This document shows, in pieces, positions 48,111 to 64,000 of a DNA stretch of 64,000 bases. The DNA comes from Hoplostethus atlanticus (Eukaryota; Chordata; Actinopteri; Trachichthyiformes; Trachichthyidae): the NCBI GenBank assembly GCA_034670405.1, contig JAXDDX010000055.1, forward strand, positions 2,620,501 to 2,684,500, written 5' to 3'. Under the pieces are notes generated by a model. It was not told where the DNA came from and ran no database searches. It saw only the letters and a program-made list of their open reading frames with translations. Positions within the stretch are counted from its first letter, which is position 1; every line of letters starts with the position of its first letter. Position numbers and translations under genes: made by a program.

Positions 48111-49800
48111 GTGTTATTGATATATCCTGGACATGATGGTAGAAAATCACTGAAATCGAGGACTCACCTCTTCTGATTATTAGACTGATATATTATTATA
48201 AAGAGACTATTCGAGTGTAAACTGGTGGTGCCCCGTGTTAATTAATAAGCTATTGATTAATAAAAATAACTAGAATAATTGTCAATTTCCAGAATTGATT
48301 AAATAGTCTCATAGCTCCACACGCTACAGATGTATACTATGAATTTACCTAATAAAAATGTATGTCAGCTGTGGTGGAAATCTTAGAACTTCAACCTTTA
48401 AGGTTTGTCAACCTTGTGTCAATCATCAACAGACACAAGAGAACAATTTGGATCACTCTCAGAGAACCAATCTCATCCACAGATGTCACATGGAAGCATG
48501 GTTTTCTGCATTGTATTCTACACAGCCCTAAAAAGATGGGTCAACTCTCTTGATTCTGCAAATCAAAGACAAACTGAGTTTAGGTGGGTTCACCCTCCAC
48601 TACATCCCTGCTTCTTAATGCAGCACAGTCATTTTGTTGGGGGGGTGGGGGGGCTTTTCCTCTGAGGGGCCCCATGCCCAGATGTGCGGAGGAGTACAAC
48701 TAATTCAACTTGTCTTTTTTTATTATTCATGGTCTCAAAACATGGTCTGACTGACCTAATTTAGAACAGGTCATTCTGCTTTCCGGTCCCCCCCTGCTCT
48801 CAAGAGCCCAACTGTCATTTGACACAGGCAATCTGATAAACTTGAACCACCCACAGAAGTTGGCTGCTGGAAATTTAGGGGTTTTCTAACCGCAGCACAA
48901 GGCTATTTCCAGTGTTTCCACATATTATCTGTTACAAACTGCTGATAATGCGAACAGTGTAATTCTTAAGTCTTAAATTCTTAAATTCATGCTCATATCC
49001 AGTGTTAAAATATCATCTTTCTGTAATAATTCTGCCAATGGGGCGTATGAGCTATTCCACTTATTTCAAGATTTTTTTCCCCAGTATTTTCAGACCAGGT
49101 AGAATAAACTGGATCACTGCACTTTTGTGATGTGTTGATTTGGATTGCAAACAAGTGAAATTAGCTCACGTCGTTTTCTTCCTCTTTTGTTTAAAAGAAA
49201 AATACAATTTTAGGACTCAATTCAAGTTGAAATGACTTGAGACCAATATTTCTGCAGTGTACTTGCCCACAATTGTAATCAGTTGGATAATCTATCCTGG
49301 AATATATAAACTCTGCAAATTAAAAGATAACAAAATTCTCCCAAAATCTACACTCACAATTTTCAGGTAAATTAATAATTTCTTCCAATTTACAGAAGGT
49401 AGTATGAATATTCTTAGCATCATCAATAGCCATTATTTCAAGATGTGTAATGTTCCCATCTACAATCTCTCAATCTTGTACAACTTCAAAGTGAGTAATC
49501 AACCAATTATTTTAATCTGTAGTCTGACTGTATTTTCTAGAGTAATTCCAACAAACTACAAGCACATTGTTTTGTAATCAGATTACTGTAATATTAATCT
49601 ACACCCCCTGCAGAGTATTAATTACTCAATTTTTTTAAATTTATCTGTTCAAGTTACTTGAAATGCTTTGGAGTGGTGACTGCATCATGCGTTTGGATGA
49701 AAGGAATATTAATGTCTACCACACTACTGTGTTGATGAAAAAGGCCCTATGCTACATTATTAGACTTGCATTATAAACACAAAACCTTAAATAATCTAAT
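48111..49800. other. Intergenic DNA between LINE fragment and erlin2
   Basis: AT-rich with no recognised exon. A patch at 49130-49255 shares loose wording (AAGTGAAATT, TTTTCTT, TTAAAAG) with 13085-13215 in cds2 intron 3 and may be another old dispersed repeat. Confidence 0.35.
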
Positions 49801-49804
49801 GAAA

Positions 49805-51910
49805 TTTCAGAAGAACAACCCACTTTATTGTTGTGACAATGACATCTTGATTGCACATTTACAATTAACATGAGTGCAAAAGTAGTCGCCTTTCAAGTCA
49901 GTCAGCCAAAATCAACCTGAGCAATTCTAATTAAAACCTTTACAAGGGGGAAGTCGTTTTGCAGGCTACTTTGAACCTTAGCCAGAAACAGTGTTAACAT
50001 GAGACAATAGTTCCTTGAACACATAATACAAGTCATATTTGCAAAACAAAGACCGAATTAAAGCTTTAATGGGGTACCTGGAAATTTTGAGATTCAGTTG
50101 GTTATTTTGTTGTTACCAGACACTTGTCATACTGGGGCAAAACAGCTAGCCATGTCATTTAGTTCAATTGACAAGCACTGGAAACAAGCCGTTGAGCTTT
50201 CTAGACATGTTTTTACCCACTGTGACAAGTGTCTTGTTGAAAAAAATAAAACTACAAAAATACAATATAACAACAAAACAACAAACAAAACAAAAAATCA
50301 AAATTAACGGTAGCAGTAGACTCTCAAACAAAAGGAGATTATAATAAAACCCTGTAAGCTTAATTACAACTGTCAATACAACTGTAGTTATTCCATTAAT
50401 TGCATAACTCAGTCCTTAAAACACCCTTGTTTGATCTTTGTGGAGAATGATGACACTGGTTCACTAGAATTGAAGTAGAAGTCCAGTAGAATTCCAGACA
50501 CTGAAACAGTCAATTTGTAGCACGTAGAGACGCTCTTTGGAAAATAGATTAACATTTTTAGGAGAACACACAGCATGCCTTTGATATGACTCAACACCAA
50601 AATCAGTCAAGTAATTTGACGTAGAAAAGAAAACAGATCACATTTCATTAACTGTTGAGCAAAGTGCCTTCATCAACTAACACAGAGGACAGAAGAGGTT
50701 ATACACTGAAACTGGGTTTTGTTTTTGTTCTCAGATCAAGATCACAACATGCTTGTTTTGGTGTCCGCAATTAATAACTGTTCACTTCAAGTTTACAGAA
50801 GCCGACATACACAGTAACGCAATACTTCTACGGTCAATCCTTCAGCAGAGGGGGAGGGGGGGGAAATACAGGCGCCATCTAAAATACTTTTCTATGCTTC
50901 ATTCGAAATCTATTCAGTGCAGTTCCTGCTTGAAGATGTATTTTTTATTTATTTATTTTTTTAAATCACCAGAAATGTGGGGTAAATAGTGTCTCATTGA
51001 AAAGGGACACAGCTGACTGCGCCCTCCTGCTTCGATCTAGAATGCTAACCTCGCTAACGGACCGGTTTAGCTAGACTGAAGGACACATTTAACCCCAAAA
51101 ATGTTTGGTAAAGACAATTACCAATTCAAATTTGAAATGTCAAATATATGCCGTAAACGGATTGTTTAAAAAAAAAAGGAAAAGAAATCAGATCGCGCTT
51201 CCACCCCCCCTCCCCCAATCCACCCAGGACAATGTCCCCTTCAAAAGGGTCATGTCGACTACCTTCAAAGGCTTAAAAACCTGTGAAGGATTGTAAGCAG
51301 GAGTTAAATAGTTACCATCACAAAGGTTTATCCCAATTATACCAAATTATCTATTGTCAAAAATCGTTGTTTGTATCGTTATGGAAACAGGTGCATAAAA
51401 TATAATCATGTTTATCATAGTTACATCCCAAAGATTACTTTTAACGTCGGGCCCTGTTTTGAAAAACTATCTGCACGGAAAGCAGATACGTGGCAAAACA
51501 GTCTCAGACATCCACTATGTGTATACCTGTGTAAAAATAGGAGAGGTCACTGGAGGAAAACAGTCCTACATACATATAGAGCGAAACATTTTGTACAATG
51601 TCACACAAAAGTTCAGTTAATATTCACTATGTCCCATGTGCAAGAAGGAAATTTTAGAAAATGTTTAGATTGAAATGGGAGTGACAATATTACATTTGAC
51701 AGCCAATAGCTACCGCACATTACATTCATCATCCCTGGGTTTTGCTTAGAGTTAAAAGTACAGTTCTGGTCAGCACAGGGCCGGAGTGTCCCTGGGCCAG
51801 GAGGGACAGTCTGCCAGCCGACCTGTGGGTGTTGCTCCTGGCCAGGGTCAGGCTCCAGCCACTAGTCCTGCACTCCTGGGTGGTCCTGTGGGGCACCACT
51901 CCCTTCCTGT
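49805..51910 (-). other. erlin2: Probable erlin2 3' UTR
   Basis: Extends from the stop codon at 51911-51913 (minus strand) to the minus-strand AATAAA at 49829-49824. No gene-like frame. The length is inferred from the first convincing canonical signal. Earlier alternative signals may be used. Confidence 0.45.
49824..49829 (-). terminator. erlin2: Candidate erlin2 polyadenylation signal
   Basis: TTTATT on the + strand, which is AATAAA on the coding strand, about 2.1 kb beyond the erlin2 stop. Confidence 0.4.
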
Positions 51911-60493
<8,583 letters not shown>

Positions 60494-61724
60494 CCTGGCA
60501 AACGGACAGGAAAAAAACAAAAAAAACAAATGGGAAATCAACAGCAGAACTTCCCTATTCGTCCGATTGACATGACCTACACCCAGCAGCCTGTGTAGTA
60601 CTGTAGTAACACATGGAAGTTGCCATCTTGCTCACTGGTTTATCTCCTCTCAGCCCGGGCTTAGCCAGGCATCAGCTGGGACCGAGTGACCTTGTCACAC
60701 TTTAAGAGGATTGTTCAAACGTATGAAAGTGCTGTTACCGCTCTGGTAACTAATCACACAAAAACAATCTGCAAATCTGCATCTATAAGCAATACGATTT
60801 TTATATTTCATTAATTTTACTTAAAGCTGAAAGAGCTGGTCTTTCTCGGTGAGTTTAAACTCATAATGAAGATCTTGTGGCCGACTGAATAAGGAGTAAA
60901 GATTTAAGTAGGTTTGGTGAATCTGCTGGTTTGAGATTAGAGGAAGGCCTTTAATTGTGTTTATACAAACTGTTGCTTTGTTCTCACTCCATGTAGTTTT
61001 GATTGCATTTGATTGTATACATTGTTTCACCTTGCTCTTTCATTTATGTCATTTTATCATTATTATTCTGACTTTGTACATTGTTATATAACGTTGGGCT
61101 GCAACTTGTATCTTTGCCTTGATGCTGACGTCATGGCCAGGGCTCAATGAAACAAACATGCTTAAAAACGAAGTTTAAATAGAATATCTAGATAATCACA
61201 AAAGTTCCTCAAACTTCACGCGATACTTTAATATGGCTAAGTGCGCGTATAGCATTAGAAAACGTGTAATACTGTAATTTAATGGTAGCATAGTACAAAC
61301 GTGCCGTACTCTCTTGCATGGACACAACGGCCAAACTCCATTCAAAATCTGACAATTTCATGTTGCCATGTTTAGCGACATATCGGGTACAACTCGACTT
61401 AAAATGTTTTACGGATCGTTACTTCTGGCAAACTCGACATATAAATGACCCAAGAGAGCGTAACATATATGGGTAGCAGTGGTTCGTTAGTGAAAAAGAG
61501 AAGACCCTCTCATATTAGCAGACTGGTTTTTGCTGTTAGTTAGCTAACTGTGACAGTTACGGTGGCATTGTCCAAGGTGTAATAGCAAACCTTTGCGATA
61601 AGTCAGCCAACGACGCCAGAACGTTTTATCTCCCTTTGACACGCTAATGTTTAACTAGAGTGGAAATTCCCGAGACTTCTTTATAAAACGACAATACATG
61701 TTTTTCTTGCTCGGTGGGTCTCAC

Positions 61725-61800
61725 CTTTTATTGTCGACTGAGACACCTCCAACACAGAGAGGAAATAGGCAATCACCTGCTACCTATTTTACTTCCGTAT
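61725..61800 (-). other. erlin2: Probable erlin2 non-coding first exon
   Basis: On the minus strand GACAATAAAAG is followed by the donor GTGAGACCC (junction at 61725). The acceptor directly before the ATG at 60493 requires such an upstream exon. The 5' end is not defined and the coordinate at 61800 is a guess. Confidence 0.45.
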
Positions 61801-61832
61801 ATTGCGTCATGACGTAGGAGGACGTCACTAGT
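61800..61832 (-). promoter_or_regulatory. erlin2: CRE/ATF-like motif cluster at the erlin2 promoter
   Basis: Within about 30 bases the minus strand reads TGACGTCC, TACGTCA and ATGACGCAAT; the + strand reads TGACGTAGG and GACGTCAC. These resemble CREB/ATF half-sites and, for TGACGCAAT, a C/EBP-ATF element. They sit just upstream of the presumed first exon. Motif matches only. Confidence 0.4.
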
Positions 61833-62725
61833 AGTTTAAAGGAAACGTACCAGGACGTGTATTTTTTTATTCATACATTTTCTGTTGCAAATATTCGTAA
61901 TCTGAACCAAAATTCAACATATTTTTATAGAAAGATGAATTCCTTGATAACCTCCTCGAGAACAACCGATGTCAAAACATGCATGCTATTTTATTATCAC
62001 AAATTATTTCATTTTCTTCCTTTAGTATTCAGAATTATTATGATTATTATGCGATTGTATTATTAATATTCAACTTTTCTCTGTCCTGTCCTTGCACAAA
62101 TGTATTTGATATTGCTACATGATAACATACAATGACCCAATCATGTCTGTGTTCTCCAGTCTCCATATATTTCTGTCTGTCAATAAAGCTATCGAAGTTG
62201 AAAAGAAAAGTCTCTGGTCTGGTCTACCTTCCCCGTTTGACCAGCAGATGGCGACAAAGACCAGCTGAGATGTACTGCTTAATTTCCGTGAGAAATTCCG
62301 TAGAAAAAGGCTGCAGTAGTCCAGTCCCATAGTCTGTCATGATTTCAACATTTCACAGAGGCTTTCACTTCAGTTACTGTCCCGAGGCAGGTTTTTTATT
62401 CTTACTTGTCCATTCATTGGAAAGTGGTAATTGTTGGCTGTTAGTTGCCTTGAAATAACTGCAGGGAAAAGATACAGTTTTGCAGTTGATGGAGAAAATG
62501 AAAATTACTCTACAATTAAAAAGTAGGATAATCATCCCAAAAGCCAGTTTTATTTAATTTTCATTCACCCACAAGGTACTGAGACGGGCACACAGCTAAG
62601 GGCCTTGACACTGAAATGGCTGCGGTGCTTTTTTTTTTAGACGTTGGCCTCTTGAGAAATTTACAAAGGACCAGAGCTAACCCCTAGGTGCTGCAGTGGC
62701 GGCTCTGTGCTGTGCATTTTAAGTA
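61833..62725. other. Intergenic DNA upstream of erlin2
   Basis: AT-rich, no exon recognised. A possible polyadenylation hexamer (AATAAA) lies near 62182. Short frames on both strands have no family-like content. Confidence 0.4.
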
Positions 62726-63540
62726 GGGGGAGTTGGAAGGGAGGTGGGGGGGGGGGGGGGGGAGAAAAGGGAACAACAGAGCAAGGGAAAAGAAGTTTGT
62801 CAGAGTTCATTAAGTATCAAGGGAACATCGCTGGAACTGGCAGCGTAAGCCGCGCCGGGGCCCTGGTGCCATTAATCACGACTGACAAGAAACCAGGGGC
62901 CAAGGGAGGAGGTGGAGGAGGTGCAGGGAGGGAGAGCGGAGGGGGGGAGGGTGTAGCTCTGCCAGAGACTCTGGGAGTGATTATAGAATGGGGTCCACGC
63001 AGCCAGGGCCAGGAGTGTCAAAGGTATAACTCCGCCACAGCCGAGGATATAAAGTTCAGGTGCCTTCGCAGCGGTGCGTGCTCCTCTGCAAACCCGGGAA
63101 GCTGCATGCGGACGGCGCTCACATAATCACACTTAACACCGGCTCGCTGCAGCGGAGAGAGGAGAGCCACATAACTCCAGGCTATACGGGAAATATGACA
63201 GGGTAATTCTAGAAAGAGTGGAATATCTTGGCACGAGAGAAAAGGATGAAGAGAAGTATTGTGCAGCGTAGAGGCCGGATCTCTCTCTCTCTCTCTCTTT
63301 GTATCTCCCTCTCTCTCTCTCTCTCTCATTTATATGAGCCGAGCCTTCGGCTTAATAGCATGCAGGAGGGGAGAGAGTGGAAGTACGGCAGAGAACAGAG
63401 TGTCGCCCATATATCTCTGTCGGGCCCGCCTTATTTTCTCCGCGCCCCCAGAAACCGTGCGGTGGCTCGCCTTCCCCACACCGCTGCCACCCTGGAAGGA
63501 GAAATAAGTGGGAGAGAGAGAGAGAGAGAGGGGGGGGGGG
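62726..63540. promoter_or_regulatory. G-run/CpG-rich block with TATA-like word
   Basis: Contains 17 consecutive G at 62746-62762 and more G-runs to about 62955, enough for several possible G-quadruplexes. It then has a TATA-like GAGGATATAAAGTTC near 63043-63057, CpG-containing sequence, CT tracts at 63281-63327 and GA/G tracts at 63511-63541. The layout resembles a promoter with a purine/pyrimidine-rich leader on the + strand, but no coding exon follows inside the window. Speculative. Confidence 0.3.
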
Positions 63541-63753
63541 AGGGAGTAAAAAAAAAAGGAAAGAGGAGAGCTTGTGACTCGTGAAGATGGAGGCCTCTGT
63601 TAAGTGCTGCGCTTGAAAGCCCGTCCGGCCTCATTAGCTGTCAGTTGTAACAATACTGAGCTGGCAGCGAAGACTGCTCCCAGTCTCTGTGCCATAAATC
63701 ACAGGCTGACAGGGCCCTGACAGGGCTGGGAACCAACACACATGCAAGCCTTG

Positions 63754-63785
<32 letters not shown>

Positions 63786-63850
63786 TTCTCCCACTCTCTC
63801 TTTCTACTGTTCCTTTTCTCCCTGTCTTTCCACTCCCTCTCCTGTCCTTG

Positions 63851-63881
<31 letters not shown>

Positions 63882-64000
63882 ACCACCCCCTTTGTCTCTG
63901 TCTTTTTCTCTCCTTTTGTCTCTCTCCCTTTTTCTCTGTTTCCTCTCTTCTTTGTCTGTCCATCTCACACACACACACACACACACACACACTTACAACA
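63541..64000. repeat. Right edge: CT-rich and CA simple repeats
   Basis: (CT)n tracts at 63753-63782 and 63855-63879 and (CA)n at 63966-63992, in long pyrimidine-rich DNA. The stretch at about 63575-63745 between them is non-repetitive (GGCCTCATTAGCTGTCAG near 63628) and could be a conserved element. The poly-Arg/Glu open frames on the minus strand are artefacts of the CT repeats. Confidence 0.7.

Noticed and set aside
63641-63992. Arg/Glu-rich minus-strand frames at the right edge
   Set aside because: Translated (CT)n and (CA)n simple repeats.

Overview
The window is vertebrate nuclear DNA, almost certainly from a ray-finned (teleost) fish. The genes are split into many short exons with GT-AG introns. 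The proteins are closest to vertebrate families, and the introns and intergenic DNA carry typical fish debris: Tc1/mariner and TTAA-type foldback elements, tRNA-derived SINEs, LINE 3' ends and long (GT)n tracts. I rebuilt five protein-coding genes by joining exons in frame across canonical splice sites. No database could be searched, so identities rest on recalled family sequences and motifs.

Layout, left to right. (1) 1-6.4 kb: gene-poor and repeat-rich, with an unusual cluster of about 29 ACTAGT palindromes, a 33-bp minisatellite, a broken Tc1 transposase and an LTR/primer-binding-site remnant. (2) 6.58-20.5 kb, + strand: cds2, CDP-diacylglycerol synthase, 13 coding exons and 451 aa, with a probable 3' UTR to about 24.0 kb. 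(3) 24.90-34.04 kb, + strand: arhgap25, a PH-RhoGAP-coiled-coil protein, 11 coding exons and 638 aa. (4) 37.19-39.22 kb, + strand: bmp10, two coding exons and 475 aa, with an intact RIRR cleavage site and the seven-cysteine growth-factor domain. (5) 44.44-47.11 kb, - strand: a cholesterol 25-hydroxylase-like gene, two exons and 262 aa, whose single intron holds a ~1 kb foldback element. (6) 47.4-48.1 kb: the 3' end of a dead LINE. (7) 51.91-60.49 kb, - strand: erlin2, 11 coding exons and 332 aa, with a probable non-coding first exon near 61.73 kb and a 3' UTR to about 49.8 kb. (8) 61.8-64 kb: no gene seen; G-runs, CT/GA tracts and a GC-rich stretch that could be regulatory.

The genes are ordinary eukaryotic loci, not an operon. 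Three of the products act at the ER membrane in lipid biology: cds2 (CDP-DAG for phosphatidylinositol synthesis), the 25-hydroxylase (oxysterol production) and erlin2 (ERAD scaffold and sterol/SREBP control). The arhgap25-bmp10 pair matches human 2p13. The cds2-arhgap25 pair mirrors human CDS1-ARHGAP24 on 4q21, which suggests an ancient duplicated block. I found no convincing new multi-gene system. The most distinctive unexplained structures are the ACTAGT array, the two long intronic foldbacks, two MITEs placed almost end to end in an arhgap25 intron, and a family of at least five dispersed repeats.
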